NCBI GenBank assembly: GCA_002342035.1
Contig: DDPE01000036.1
Location: 4,825-68,824 of the forward strand
Source: Asticcacaulis sp. UBA2476
GTDB taxonomy: Bacteria > Pseudomonadota > Alphaproteobacteria > Caulobacterales > Caulobacteraceae
Direction: 5' to 3'
Length of the DNA: 64,000 nt
Shown here piece by piece: positions 35,613 through 45,633 of this stretch. The translations under genes and the position numbers were made by a program. The notes below the pieces were generated by a model that saw only the letters and a program-made list of their open reading frames with translations, was not told the DNA's origin and searched no databases. Each line of letters opens with the position of its first letter. Positions within the stretch are counted from its first letter, which is position 1.

Positions 35613-36350
35613 TTATTCTGAAATGACCGTATAGGTGCCGCGCCCGTGAACCACATCGCGCAGCGCCCCGTCTGATCGGATGGAGAATACAACGATAGGA
35701 ATGCTGTTGTCGCGCATCATGCTGACGGCGGACGCATCCATGACCTTGAGATCTTTAGCCAAAACCTCATGATAGCTTAATGTATCATAACGCCGTGCGG
35801 CAGGATCTTTTTTCGGATCAGCCGTATAGACGCCGTCGACCGAAGTGCCCTTAAACAGCGCGTCGCAGTTCATTTCCGCCGCCCGTAAAGCTGCCGCCGT
35901 GTCAGTCGTAAAATAAGGTGCGCCTGTACCGGCCGCAAAAATCACAACACGGCCTTTTTCAAGATGCCGCTCGGCACGTCTGCGGATAAAAGGCTCGCAA
36001 ACCGCATTCATTTGAATGGCCGATTGCACACGGGTATCGACCCCCAGTTGCTCGAGCGCATTCTGCATGGCCAGAGCGTTCATGACGGTCGCCAGCATGC
36101 CCATATAGTCGGCACTGGAGCGCTCCATCCCAACCGCCGCCTTCGACAGGCCGCGAAAGATGTTGCCGCCGCCGATCACCAGACAAAGCTCAACGCCCAT
36201 CTGTGCCACTTCGGCGATCTCTTCGGCCACCGCCTTAACGGTGTTCATATCGATCCCGAAGCCCTGCTCGCCCATGAGGACTTCACCGGAAACCTTGAGG
36301 AGAATGCGTTTATAACGAAGGTCAGCCGTTGCCACAGCAGGTTCAGTCAT
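35613..36350 (-). CDS. pyrH: UMP kinase
   Basis: Phosphorylates UMP to UDP. At 245 residues it belongs to the amino-acid-kinase fold. Signatures are RILLKVSGEVLMGE, CLVIGGGNIFRGL, FAAGTGAPYFTTDTAAALRA-type region and GTSVDGVYTADPKKDP. It lies between tsf and frr, separated from tsf by a terminator-like hairpin. Confidence 0.97.
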   Translation of the reverse strand: MTEPAVATADLRYKRILLKVSGEVLMGEQGFGIDMNTVKAVAEEIAEVAQMGVELCLVIGGGNIFRGLSKAAVGMERSSADYMGMLATVMNALAMQNALEQLGVDTRVQSAIQMNAVCEPFIRRRAERHLEKGRVVIFAAGTGAPYFTTDTAAALRAAEMNCDALFKGTSVDGVYTADPKKDPAARRYDTLSYHEVLAKDLKVMDASAVSMMRDNSIPIVVFSIRSDGALRDVVHGRGTYTVISE

Positions 36351-36438
36351 ATCGGTATCTCCGGGGAATCAATGGTCTAATCAGGATTTGGATTTTTCGC
36401 TCTCTGCTCTAGCCGGTTATTACCCATTTGAAAAGACA

Positions 36439-36471
36439 AAGGGCGCGAACACTATTACGTGCCGCGCCCTT
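36439..36471 (-). terminator. Intrinsic terminator after tsf
   Basis: Perfect 9-bp stem AAGGGCGCG/CGCGCCCTT (36439-36447 and 36463-36471) with a 15-base loop. On the minus strand it is followed by a T-rich stretch (TTTGTCTTTTC). It ends, or attenuates, the rpsB-tsf transcript 27 bases beyond the tsf stop. pyrH-frr may then have its own promoter. Confidence 0.75.
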
Positions 36472-36497
36472 ATTCTCATCAAAAATGTGGATTAGGC

Positions 36498-37403
36498 TTA
36501 AGCCTGACCACCCATCATTGAGGCGACTTCAGCCGCGAAGTCTTCGGTCTTTTTCTCAACGCCTTCACCCAGCGCCAGACGCGTAAAGGCGGTGACCTTC
36601 ACATCGGTGCCGAGCGATTTAGCGGTTTCCGCGACGAACTGCTCGATGGTTTGATCCGGGTTCATGACAAAGGATTGCTTCAACAGCACAACTTCTTCGA
36701 AGAACTTGCGGATGCGGCCTTCGACCATTTTCTCGACGACGCCTGCGGGCTTGCCTGATTCCAGCGCTTGCTCGGTGAAAATCGCCTTTTCACGCTCAAC
36801 AGCCGCCGGATCGATATCATCCGTCGACAGCGAAATCGGCTGAGTGGCGGCGATGTGCATGGCAATTTTGCGGCCCATATCGTTCAAAACCGCCGGATCA
36901 CCTGCTGATTCAACGGCAACCAGAACCGCGATACGACCGAGGTCCGGTGCAATCGAGTTGTGGATGTAGTTGGCGACGACGCCTTCGGACACCGAGTGTT
37001 TGGCCAGACGACGCACCATCATGTTTTCACCGATATTGGCGATCAGGTTGGTGATTTCGTCATTAACCGCCGACTGCACGTCTTCGACGCTATCCGTCGA
37101 CAGGGCAGCTTTACCGGCATTGCGTGCCAGAGCCTGGAACAGTTCGTTACGGGCCACGAAATCGGTCTCGGAGTTAACCTCGACCGCAGCCGCCGTCTTA
37201 CCGTCCGAAGCCACGACCACCAGACCTTCTGCCGCCACGCGGTCAGACTTCTTGGCCGCCTTGGACAGGCCCTTGGTACGCAGCCAGTCCATGGATGCTT
37301 CGATGTCGCCACCGTTCTCAGACAGGGCCTTTTTGCAATCCATCATGCCGGAGCCGGATTTTTCGCGCAGTTCCTTCACGAGAGAGGCTGTAATTTCCAC
37401 CAT
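36498..37403 (-). CDS. tsf: Elongation factor Ts
   Basis: Guanine nucleotide exchange factor for EF-Tu. It has 301 residues from the ATG at 37403, which has GGAGG five bases upstream; an earlier ATG at 37415 includes that ribosome binding site and is rejected. Diagnostic stretches are VKELREKSGSGMMDCKKAL, NSETDFVARNE and AMHIAATQP. It is downstream of rpsB as in nearly all bacteria. Confidence 0.97.
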   Translation of the reverse strand: MVEITASLVKELREKSGSGMMDCKKALSENGGDIEASMDWLRTKGLSKAAKKSDRVAAEGLVVVASDGKTAAAVEVNSETDFVARNELFQALARNAGKAALSTDSVEDVQSAVNDEITNLIANIGENMMVRRLAKHSVSEGVVANYIHNSIAPDLGRIAVLVAVESAGDPAVLNDMGRKIAMHIAATQPISLSTDDIDPAAVEREKAIFTEQALESGKPAGVVEKMVEGRIRKFFEEVVLLKQSFVMNPDQTIEQFVAETAKSLGTDVKVTAFTRLALGEGVEKKTEDFAAEVASMMGGQA

Positions 37404-37474
37404 GGAATCCTCCATAAATTTAAAAAGTTAAACCGTATGAGCTAACCTTAGCTCACGGGTGTTGCCATTTAACG

Positions 37475-37508
37475 ACAACGGAGCCTGACAGGACTCAGAC
37501 TCCGTTGT
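37475..37508 (-). other. Stem-loop 1 in the rpsB-tsf gap
   Basis: ACAACGGAG (37475-37483) pairs perfectly with CTCCGTTGT (37500-37508) across a 16-base loop that holds two GACTC motifs. It has no strong T-run, so partial read-through from rpsB into tsf is likely. Confidence 0.6.
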
Positions 37509-37520
37509 GAAATCTTAAGT

Positions 37521-37558
37521 CAGGATCAATCAGGCGCCTTCAGGCTCGATTGATCCTG
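37521..37558 (-). other. Stem-loop 2 in the rpsB-tsf gap
   Basis: CAGGATCAATC (37521-37531) pairs perfectly with GATTGATCCTG (37548-37558), an 11-bp stem directly after the rpsB stop. It is a likely attenuator or mRNA stability element setting the S2 to EF-Ts ratio. Confidence 0.65.
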
Positions 37559-37565
37559 AAGGAAT

Positions 37566-38342
37566 TTAGGCCTCGGTAGTTGCGTCGGCCTCAGCCGCCA
37601 GAGCCGGTTCGACCGGAGCTTCAGAAGCGCCCAGATCAACACCAGACGCCACTTGACCAGCGGCCAGACCATCCAGAACCGCATCAGCGATCAGGTCGCA
37701 ATAGAGCTGCAGCGCGCGCGCCGCATCGTCATTGCCCGGAACCGGATAGGTGATACCGTCAGGATCGGAGTTGGAGTCGAGGATGCCAATCACAGGAATA
37801 TTCAGCTTACGCGCTTCCTGAATGGCGATCGATTCCTTATTGGTATCGATCACGAACATCAGGTCGGGGATACCGCCCATGTCCTTGATGCCGCCCAGAG
37901 ACAGTTCAAGCTTTTCACGCTCACGGGTAAGCGTCAGAAGTTCCTTCTTGGAACGACCAACCGGGTTACCATCCAGAACGCCTTCCAGTTCGCGCAGACG
38001 GGCGATAGAACCGGAAATGGTGCGCCAGTTCGTCAGCGTGCCACCCAACCAACGGTGATTGACATAATACTGAGCCGAGCGCTTAGCCGCAACCGCTACC
38101 GGGCCTGAAGCCTGACGCTTGGTGCCAACGAAAAGAACGCGGCCACCGCTGGCGGCGACTTCACGCGCCTTAAGCAGCGCCTGATGGAACAGAGGCAAGC
38201 TCTGTGACAGATCGATAATGTGGATGTTAGAACGCGAACCGAACAGGTAACGCTCCATCTTCGGGTTCCAGCGGTGAGTCTGGTGACCAAAGTGCGCGCC
38301 AGCTTCCAGTAGCAGGCGCATAGACAGTTCAGGCATAGCCAT
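37566..38342 (-). CDS. rpsB: 30S ribosomal protein S2
   Basis: Small-subunit ribosomal protein. It has 258 residues from the ATG at 38342, with AAGGA upstream; the longer in-frame reading covers the leader and is not conserved. It begins MAMPELSMRLLLEAGAHFGH, then RWNPKMERYLFG, VNHRWLGGTLTNW and a C-terminal acidic, Ala/Glu-rich tail. It heads the rpsB-tsf unit. Confidence 0.97.
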   Translation of the reverse strand: MAMPELSMRLLLEAGAHFGHQTHRWNPKMERYLFGSRSNIHIIDLSQSLPLFHQALLKAREVAASGGRVLFVGTKRQASGPVAVAAKRSAQYYVNHRWLGGTLTNWRTISGSIARLRELEGVLDGNPVGRSKKELLTLTREREKLELSLGGIKDMGGIPDLMFVIDTNKESIAIQEARKLNIPVIGILDSNSDPDGITYPVPGNDDAARALQLYCDLIADAVLDGLAAGQVASGVDLGASEAPVEPALAAEADATTEA

Positions 38343-38545
38343 AAATTTATTCCTTCTTCCGATAAACCTCCGCAAACATTTCAGTTCTCCGAATGGAGGA
38401 ACCTCGGTTAGCGACGAGTAACGGATGTCACTGCGCCGCGCGTTTGCGTGCGAGATGGGGGCAACTAGGCACAATTTTAGCAAAAATCAAGCAAAATCCA
38501 GAAAGCCATTGGGAAAACCGTTTAGCCAGAGCTGAATAATCGTGC
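38343..38545 (-). promoter_or_regulatory. rpsB promoter and leader region
   Basis: A 203-base gap between dnaE and rpsB. A TAAAAT (minus strand, about 38475-38483) in an AT-rich stretch is a candidate -10. It would give a leader of roughly 130 bases with short inverted repeats such as GAGG-AA-CCTC. A long structured leader could carry S2 autoregulation, but no known motif is recognisable by eye. Confidence 0.35.
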
Positions 38546-41500
38546 TTAAATGTCTTCGTAATATAAAACGCCCGCCATCGATTTCAAGGCCCCGCGCAGA
38601 TGGCCATCAAGCCGGTAACGATCCGGCAATTTGATTTCGACTTCCCGGTCAGAGCCCAGTTCCGTCAGAAGGCTGATTTCCCCTCCGGATTGCGCCTTAG
38701 ATTTATCCAGAAACTCTTTAAGAGTAACAATATCCAACCCTCGCGACGAGACATGTAACCGCAGGCCGATATCATCCATTTTAAGCGTGTCAGCCATGAG
38801 CGCTGCTTCATCTCCGAACATGCGCATTTCGCCTTCACGTCCGCCTTTACATCGAACCTTCACAACTATTGATTTCCCAGGGTCAAGCACTTCGCGGCAA
38901 CGTCGCAGGGCTTCAGGCTGAAACATCACCTCATACTCCCCGGTCGGGTCAGACAAGGTCACAAAGGCAAATTTTTCACCCGATTGCGCCGAGGCACGCT
39001 CCTGGCGGCGGCGAACAACCCCCGCCATCCGAAAGGCTTCTTGCCCCTCAGATGCCAGCCCGACGGCTTCAGCATAAAGCGTGACGCTCCGACGTTTGAA
39101 AACATCCAGCATATCGCCCAAAGGATGCCCAGACAGATAAAACCCAACCGCCGCCAATTCATCATCCAGACTGTCCGGGCCGGAATTACTCGCTACTTTT
39201 GGCAAACGTGGACGCGCCGCCTCTGTGGCCCCAAACAAAGTAACCTGAGAAGATGCCCGTTCCGCCGCAACACTTTGGGCATAAGCCATCAAAATATCCG
39301 CGGCATGCACGATCTGGGTACGGTTAGGGTGGATTGAATCAAAGGCGCCCGCTTTCGCGAGATTTTCAATCGCACGTTTGTTGACGGCTTTCGGATCGAT
39401 GCGTTCAAGAAAATCGAACAAATCTTTGAACTTGCCACCCTCTTGACGCACCTGAACCACGGTCTGCATAGCTTCAAAGCCAACATTTCGGATGGCTCCC
39501 AACGCGTACAACACTTCGCCATTTTCGACATCGAAATCTGCCATAGATCGATTAATATCCGGCGGGCAAATCTTCACGCCGAAACGACGCGCATCTTGAT
39601 AAAATACGGCCAGCTTATCGGTGTTGGCGATATCAAGGCTAAGCGTTGCCGCAAAAAACTCGACCGGATGATTGGCCTTTAGATAACCGGTCTGATACGA
39701 AATAAAGGCATAGGCGGCCGCGTGCGATTTGTTAAAGCCGTAGCCCGCAAATTTGTTCACAAGTTCAAAAATTGAGTCCGACTGCCTTGGGTCAACACCC
39801 TTTTCACTCGCACCAGAAATAAATCTTGCTTTTTGCAAGTCCATTTCTTCTTTTTTCTTCTTACCCATAGCCCGGCGCAAAAGATCGGCTTCGCCAAGAC
39901 TGTAACCTGACAGGATCTGGGCGATCTGCATCACCTGTTCCTGATAGATGATAACCCCGTAAGTTTCTTTCAGTACCGGCTCAAGACTTGGGTGCAGCAT
40001 GTCGATGTCTGCACGACCGAACTTACGATCAACATAGGTATCGATATTGTCCATTGGTCCAGGCCGATAGAGCGATATCAAGGCCGTGATTTCTTCAATC
40101 GAACCGCAGCGCATCTTGCGCAGAGTGTCGCGCATGCCCTGACTTTCGAGCTGGAACACGCCGATAGACTGGCCTGACGCCAGAAGTTCATAAGTCGGGC
40201 CATCATCCAATGGCAGAGTTGAGAAATTAATTTCCACGCCCCGTTTGCGCAAATACTTCATCGCGCGATCAAGCACGGTCAGGGTTTTCAGCCCCAAAAA
40301 GTCGAACTTAACAAGACCAGCACTTTCCACCCATTTCATATTGAACTGGGTCGCCGGAATATCTGAACGCGGATCTCGATAAAGCGGCACTAATTCCGTT
40401 AAAGGGCGATCACCAATAACGATCCCGGCCGCGTGGGTAGATGCGTTACGGTACAATCCTTCAAGTCTTAGGGCTGTATCCAACAGCTTTCTGACCGGTT
40501 CTTCGTCCTTGGCGGCCTGCCGCAACCTAGGTTCAACATCTAGCGCCTGCGCCAACGTCACAGGGTTGGCCGGGTTAGCGGGGATCATCTTAGCAAGACG
40601 ATCAACCTGCCCTAATGGCAACTGCATGACCCGCCCAACGTCACGCAAAACAGCTCGTGCCTGCAACGTACCGAAAGTAATGATCTGCGCCACACGATCA
40701 CGACCGTACTTATTCTGAACATAGGTGATGACTTCTTCGCGTCGCTCCTGACAAAAATCGATATCGAAATCGGGCATTGAAACGCGTTCAGGATTAAGGA
40801 AGCGCTCAAAAAGCAATCCAAACCGCAGAGGATCAAGATCGGTAATGGTCAGTGCCCAAGCCACAAGCGAACCAGCCCCCGACCCCCGGCCCGGCCCGAC
40901 CGGCACGCCGTGCGTCTTGCCCCACTTAATAAAGTCCGAAACGATAAGGAAATATCCAGGGAAACCCATATTCTGGATAACGCCAATCTCACGCTCCAAA
41001 CGATCCCAGTAGTCCTGCTCAGGGTAAGCTGGCTTAACTTCCTGAAGGCGCATTTTAAGCCCTTCCCGTGCCTGAAACGCTAGTTCCTCAGCCTCATTGC
41101 GACCATCACCTGTGTCAAATCTTGGCAGGATAGGATCACGTTTAGCCACCAGAAATGCGCATCTCTTGGCAATCTCAAGCGTGTTATCACAAGCTTCTGG
41201 CAGGTCTTTAAACACCTCACGCATTTCACTTGCGGGACGCAACCAATGATCTTTTGTTACCTTACGCCTGTCAGATACCCCCATGAAGGTGCTATCAGAG
41301 ATGCACAATAAGGCTTCGTGAGCCTTGTAAAGATCTGCGCTCCCAAAATAGGCATCATTAGTCGCCGCCAACGGAATATCGTGGCCATAGGCGTATTCAA
41401 CCAGCCCTGCCTCAGCCATGCCGCGTTCAACACCGCCCATACCATAACCAGTATCATGCCGCTGAAGCTCAATATAAAATCGGTCACCGAAAATCTCATG

Positions 41501-41989
41501 CATAGCTTTAAGAGCAACACATGCTTCATCGGGTTTATTTTGCTTAAATAATGGATCGACAGGGCCATCAGGGCCGCCCGATAAAAGTATAAGTCCTTGG
41601 TTATGGGCCGCAATTTGATTCCATGTGACATGAGGCTCTTCGATGCCATCTGACTCGACATAGGCAATCGAAGATAAATGACACAGATTGAGATAACCCT
41701 GCTCATCCTGAGCCAGCAGAACAACCGTAGGAATACGCGCCCACTTCTCGGTCAAACCGCCGCCAATACCTTTGACCGGTAAAGCGCAACCAACAATTGG
41801 CTGCACCCCGACGTCCTTACAGGTTTGGGAAAATTCTAGCGCACCGTACAGATTACAGCGATCGGCAATCGCAATCGCCGGCATCGAAAGATTTTGCGCC
41901 AACTTACCCATGTCATAGGCCTTAATGGCTCCTTCAAGCAGGGAGTAGGCCGAACGAACCCTCAGATGAACAAATCCGGTCTCGCTCAT
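38546..41989 (-). CDS. dnaE: DNA polymerase III alpha subunit
   Basis: Replicative polymerase catalytic subunit, 1147 residues (usual length). The N-terminal PHP domain begins FVHLRVRSAYSLLEGAI and contains AIADRCNLYGALEF. The polymerase core has the catalytic motif PDFDIDFCQERREEVI. GRGSGAGSLVAWAL, a tandem helix-hairpin-helix and an OB domain (about 980-1060) follow. It is transcribed alone between lolD and rpsB with its own upstream gap. Confidence 0.97.
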   Translation of the reverse strand: MSETGFVHLRVRSAYSLLEGAIKAYDMGKLAQNLSMPAIAIADRCNLYGALEFSQTCKDVGVQPIVGCALPVKGIGGGLTEKWARIPTVVLLAQDEQGYLNLCHLSSIAYVESDGIEEPHVTWNQIAAHNQGLILLSGGPDGPVDPLFKQNKPDEACVALKAMHEIFGDRFYIELQRHDTGYGMGGVERGMAEAGLVEYAYGHDIPLAATNDAYFGSADLYKAHEALLCISDSTFMGVSDRRKVTKDHWLRPASEMREVFKDLPEACDNTLEIAKRCAFLVAKRDPILPRFDTGDGRNEAEELAFQAREGLKMRLQEVKPAYPEQDYWDRLEREIGVIQNMGFPGYFLIVSDFIKWGKTHGVPVGPGRGSGAGSLVAWALTITDLDPLRFGLLFERFLNPERVSMPDFDIDFCQERREEVITYVQNKYGRDRVAQIITFGTLQARAVLRDVGRVMQLPLGQVDRLAKMIPANPANPVTLAQALDVEPRLRQAAKDEEPVRKLLDTALRLEGLYRNASTHAAGIVIGDRPLTELVPLYRDPRSDIPATQFNMKWVESAGLVKFDFLGLKTLTVLDRAMKYLRKRGVEINFSTLPLDDGPTYELLASGQSIGVFQLESQGMRDTLRKMRCGSIEEITALISLYRPGPMDNIDTYVDRKFGRADIDMLHPSLEPVLKETYGVIIYQEQVMQIAQILSGYSLGEADLLRRAMGKKKKEEMDLQKARFISGASEKGVDPRQSDSIFELVNKFAGYGFNKSHAAAYAFISYQTGYLKANHPVEFFAATLSLDIANTDKLAVFYQDARRFGVKICPPDINRSMADFDVENGEVLYALGAIRNVGFEAMQTVVQVRQEGGKFKDLFDFLERIDPKAVNKRAIENLAKAGAFDSIHPNRTQIVHAADILMAYAQSVAAERASSQVTLFGATEAARPRLPKVASNSGPDSLDDELAAVGFYLSGHPLGDMLDVFKRRSVTLYAEAVGLASEGQEAFRMAGVVRRRQERASAQSGEKFAFVTLSDPTGEYEVMFQPEALRRCREVLDPGKSIVVKVRCKGGREGEMRMFGDEAALMADTLKMDDIGLRLHVSSRGLDIVTLKEFLDKSKAQSGGEISLLTELGSDREVEIKLPDRYRLDGHLRGALKSMAGVLYYEDI

Positions 41990-42237
41990 ATTCGTCTCCG
42001 CCAGAGGTTGCTTAAGGTGAGATTACCCGATTCACCCTACCAGCATAGACAATTGGCAAACAACCCACACAAAGCCAGCGACTGATGCAAAGGACAGCAA
42101 ATTATGTAATGTCGAAACCATTTTCGCACTCCGTTAAATTCTTGCTTTGTTCTATATTCTCCATTTGTTCCAAGTGCAAATAAATTATGCACATAACAAG
42201 AACAAAAATAACAATTCACTGATTTTAATAGATTAAA
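41990..42237. other. AT-rich gap upstream of dnaE
   Basis: 248 bases between the lolD stop and the dnaE start, much richer in A+T than the surroundings. It must hold the dnaE promoter and the lolD 3' end. I see no gene, strong hairpin or repeat in it. Confidence 0.4.
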
Positions 42238-42942
42238 TTAAACGGCGCCCGTGGACAACTCCGTGAGCTTTCCGTTCTGAATAGTCACAACCCGGTCCAT
42301 ATGTCTGGCAAGTTCCAGATTGTGGGTCGCAATCAGTGCTGCGACCTGCTGGTGACGAACTGTTTGCTTCAGCGCCTCAAAGACTTGCTTGGAGGTATCC
42401 GGATCAAGGTTACCTGTGGGTTCATCGGCCAATAGCAATCTGGGACTGTTGACCAAAGCCCGCGCAATCGCCACCCGCTGCTGCTCACCACCGGAGAGTT
42501 GTGCGGGTTGATGGTTCAGGCGCTCGCCCAATCCTACCTGCTCAAGTAAAGCCTTGGCGCGCGCCTCAGCCTCACGCACGGAACATCCCAAAACTCTCTG
42601 AGGCAGCGCCACATTACCCAAAGCCGTAAACTCAGGTAGCAGATGGTGGAACTGGTACACAAAGCCGATTTTAGTCAGCCGCGCCCGCGTGCGCAGCTTA
42701 TCATTGGCACGCGTAAGGTCTTCACCATCAATGATTAATTGCGCTTCTTCGGAGGTTTCCAGCAAGCCGACGCAATGCAGCAGCGAAGATTTCCCTGAAC
42801 CGGATGGCCCAACAAGGCCCACGACTTCACCGGCATAGAGATCAAGATCGACACCTTTGAGCACTTCAAGTTGTGCGCCCTCGGCAACATTATAAGTGCG
42901 GTTCAGGCCCCGCAGCGACATGACAACAGTTTTATTACTCAT
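42238..42942 (-). CDS. lolD: Lipoprotein-releasing ABC transporter ATPase
   Basis: ATPase of the Lol complex that extracts outer-membrane lipoproteins from the inner membrane. It has 234 residues. Walker A is GPSGSGKSSLLH (about 43-54), the Q-loop region FVYQFHHLLPEFTALGNV is typical of the LolD/MacB group, the signature is LSGGEQQR and Walker B is LLLADEPTG. Its ATG overlaps the permease stop by eight bases. Confidence 0.94.
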   Translation of the reverse strand: MSNKTVVMSLRGLNRTYNVAEGAQLEVLKGVDLDLYAGEVVGLVGPSGSGKSSLLHCVGLLETSEEAQLIIDGEDLTRANDKLRTRARLTKIGFVYQFHHLLPEFTALGNVALPQRVLGCSVREAEARAKALLEQVGLGERLNHQPAQLSGGEQQRVAIARALVNSPRLLLADEPTGNLDPDTSKQVFEALKQTVRHQQVAALIATHNLELARHMDRVVTIQNGKLTELSTGAV

Positions 42943-44230
42943 AACGCAGCGCCTCTACAGGCTCTAAACGGGCTGCCCGTATCGCTGGCGGCAAGGTCGA
43001 CAAACATGCTGCCAACAAAGACCAGAACACAACAAACGCCACTTCGGTAGGCTCAATTTTGGCCGGAATATATGACAGGTAATAGACGTCCGGGTTGAAG
43101 ACTTTGGTTTGAGTTACGAACTCAACAAACTGCTGTATGGGACGGATAAAGATACAGAAAATGACGCCCAGCATAACACCCGCTATGGTCCCGCCCGCGC
43201 CCAGAGTGGCACCTGACAAGAAGAATATTTTCATAATCGAAGACCTGTCGGCGCCAAAGGTGCGTAAGATCGCTATGTCTTTGCCCTTGTTTTTGACCAG
43301 CATGACAAGGCCGGAAATAATGTTCATAGCGGCAATTGCAACGATCAGACTTAGGATCAAGCGCATGACGTTACGCTCGACCTGAAGCGCCCCCCACAAT
43401 GACGCATTGCGCTCCGTCCAGTCCTGAACGATCCCGCCCTGCCCCGCAGCACCAACAATCTGAGGGCGTATGGACTGGATCTGATATGGGTCTGTGACTT
43501 TGAGTTCAAGCGCGTCCCACTCCCCTTCTCTGTCGAAGAAAAGCTGGGCCTGTTCGATCGGCATATAGACAAAGGACGCATCAAGCTCGCTGACACCTAC
43601 CTTGAAAACGCCTGCGACCGTATAAGTTTTACGGCGAGGAATGGCGCCAAACGCCGTGGATGTCCCCGGCGTTAAAAGCGAAAGCTCATCTCCCGGTCCG
43701 ACGCCCATATCGCGCGCCATGCCGTCACCGATCAGGATATTGTCACCGCCATAGTCGCCAACACCGAAATCCTTGATGGAACCTTCGGTGATATTTTCCA
43801 CAACAATGGGCGTCTCTTTTAGGGTTTTCGCATCGACCCCGCGGATATAGGCCAGACCGGCCACGCCCTGAACATTCTGAGCCATGCCCGGAGACTGCAC
43901 GAACGGCGAGACCTGCGTCACACCCGGTACGGCTTCAAGACGCTTAACCATATCATCGCGATGACCAAAATCGTTAATCGCCATGCCGCCGACATAGGCG
44001 TGACCGTTGAAGGCCAGCAACCGCGACATCATTTCATCGCGAAAGCCATTCATGACGGCCATGACGATGATCAGAACCGCCACCGACAGCATAACGCCTA
44101 CAAAGCTGATGATCGAAATCAGCGCCACCCCGCCATCTTTGCGTTTAGCCCGCAGATAACGAAACGCCAGATCCAGTTCCCAGAGGGAAAAGCCCAGGGT
44201 TTTCTTCGGCTTTGGCAGCACTTCTGACAT
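42935..44230 (-). CDS. lolC: Lipoprotein-releasing ABC transporter permease (LolC/E)
   Basis: The membrane partner of LolD. It has 431 residues, with a helix near 35-60 (ISIISFVGVMLSVAVLIIVMAVMNGF), a large periplasmic MacB-like domain (about 60-280) and three C-terminal helices (about 290-420). The sequence GADRSSIMKIFFLSGA is typical of the coupling region. Only one permease gene is present here, consistent with a single hybrid LolC/E (LolF-like) permease. The complex would then be a homodimer. Confidence 0.92.
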   Translation of the reverse strand: MSEVLPKPKKTLGFSLWELDLAFRYLRAKRKDGGVALISIISFVGVMLSVAVLIIVMAVMNGFRDEMMSRLLAFNGHAYVGGMAINDFGHRDDMVKRLEAVPGVTQVSPFVQSPGMAQNVQGVAGLAYIRGVDAKTLKETPIVVENITEGSIKDFGVGDYGGDNILIGDGMARDMGVGPGDELSLLTPGTSTAFGAIPRRKTYTVAGVFKVGVSELDASFVYMPIEQAQLFFDREGEWDALELKVTDPYQIQSIRPQIVGAAGQGGIVQDWTERNASLWGALQVERNVMRLILSLIVAIAAMNIISGLVMLVKNKGKDIAILRTFGADRSSIMKIFFLSGATLGAGGTIAGVMLGVIFCIFIRPIQQFVEFVTQTKVFNPDVYYLSYIPAKIEPTEVAFVVFWSLLAACLSTLPPAIRAARLEPVEALRYE

Positions 44231-44235
44231 ATCGG

Positions 44236-45552
44236 TTAAGCCTTTGTCAGTTGATCAAGGACGGCATCAAATTCTGCGGTGTGGCGCTCGCCCGTCTTGC
44301 GGTGCTTGATTTCGACCTTACCCTCAGCCAGTCCTTTGGGCCCAATGATCAGTTGCCAAGGAATACCGATCAGATCCATCGACGCGAATTTCGCACCGGG
44401 ACGGTCGTCGGTATCGTCATAAAGTACCGACTTACCTGCCGCCTCCAAAGCCGCATATGCCTTTTCACAGGCGGTATCGCAGGCAGCATCGCCTGCCCGC
44501 AAATTGATTAGAGCGACATCGAAAGGTGCTACACTTTCAGGCCAGATGATACCGGCATCATCATGGCTGGCCTCGATAATACCGCCGATCAGACGCGACA
44601 CACCAACGCCGTAAGAGCCCATATGGACATGGGTTTGCGTCCCATCAGGGCCATTGACGGCGGCATTCATCGGCTCAGAATATTTCTTGCCAAAGTTGAA
44701 GATGTGGCCGACTTCGATTCCGCGCGCAGACAGTTGTTTGTCCGCCTGCACGGCACTGAAAGCACTCTCATCGTGCATTTCTTCGGTAGCGGCATAAAGG
44801 GCTGTGCGCTCATCGACGATAGCTTGCAGGTCATCCCAATCAACATTGTCGCCGGGGGCAGGCATATCGACCAGATCCTTATGGCAGAAGACGGCACTTT
44901 CGCCGGTATCCGCCAGAATGATGAACTCGTGGCTCAAGTCGCCGCCGATCGGGCCGGTATCAGCACGCATCGGCACGGCCTTGAGGCCCAGACGCGAGAA
45001 GGTGTTGAGATAGGCCACAAACATGCGGTTATAGGCCTTACGCGCCGCCGCTTCGTCGATATCAAAGCTATAGGCATCCTTCATCAGGAATTCACGGCCG
45101 CGCATCACCCCAAAACGAGGGCGCTGCTCATCGCGGAATTTCCACTGAATGTGATAAAGATTTAGCGGCAGACTTTTATACGATCTGACATAGGCGCGGA
45201 AAATTTCCGTGATCATTTCCTCATTGGTCGGCCCGTAGAGCAGTTCACGCTCATGGCGATCCTTAATGCGCAGCATTTCCTGACCGTAATCTTCATACCG
45301 GCCGGATTCACGCCAAAGATCCGCCAGTTGCAGAGTCGGCATCAGAACCTCAATGGCACCGGCCTTTTGCATTTCCTCATGGACGATCTTTTCGATCTTT
45401 TTCAAGACCCTAAGCCCCAGCGGCAGCCAGGCATAGATGCCGGCGGCTTCCTGACGGATCATGCCGGTGCGCAACATCAGGCGGTGTGAAACGATCTGAG
45501 CTTCGGAAGGATTTTCTTTGAGGATGGGCAGGAAATAGCGCGACAGGCGCAT
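44236..45552 (-). CDS. proS: Prolyl-tRNA synthetase (short alphaproteobacterial form)
   Basis: Class II aminoacyl-tRNA synthetase for proline. It has 438 residues, versus about 570 for the E. coli form. It lacks the editing insertion between motifs 2 and 3, so alanyl-tRNA-Pro correction must rely on a separate factor. Visible: MLRTGMIRQEAAGIYAWLPLG, motif 2 FRDEQRPRFGVMRGREFLMKD-like region, motif 3 GVSRLIGGIIEA, and the C-terminal anticodon-binding domain. Confidence 0.95.
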   Translation of the reverse strand: MRLSRYFLPILKENPSEAQIVSHRLMLRTGMIRQEAAGIYAWLPLGLRVLKKIEKIVHEEMQKAGAIEVLMPTLQLADLWRESGRYEDYGQEMLRIKDRHERELLYGPTNEEMITEIFRAYVRSYKSLPLNLYHIQWKFRDEQRPRFGVMRGREFLMKDAYSFDIDEAAARKAYNRMFVAYLNTFSRLGLKAVPMRADTGPIGGDLSHEFIILADTGESAVFCHKDLVDMPAPGDNVDWDDLQAIVDERTALYAATEEMHDESAFSAVQADKQLSARGIEVGHIFNFGKKYSEPMNAAVNGPDGTQTHVHMGSYGVGVSRLIGGIIEASHDDAGIIWPESVAPFDVALINLRAGDAACDTACEKAYAALEAAGKSVLYDDTDDRPGAKFASMDLIGIPWQLIIGPKGLAEGKVEIKHRKTGERHTAEFDAVLDQLTKA

Positions 45553-45633
45553 GAGCAGTATCCGTTAAGTCTGGTTTTGATTGTGCGTGACAATTAGCGG
45601 GGTTCGCAGGCGAAAATCAACGCCTTAACGTGG

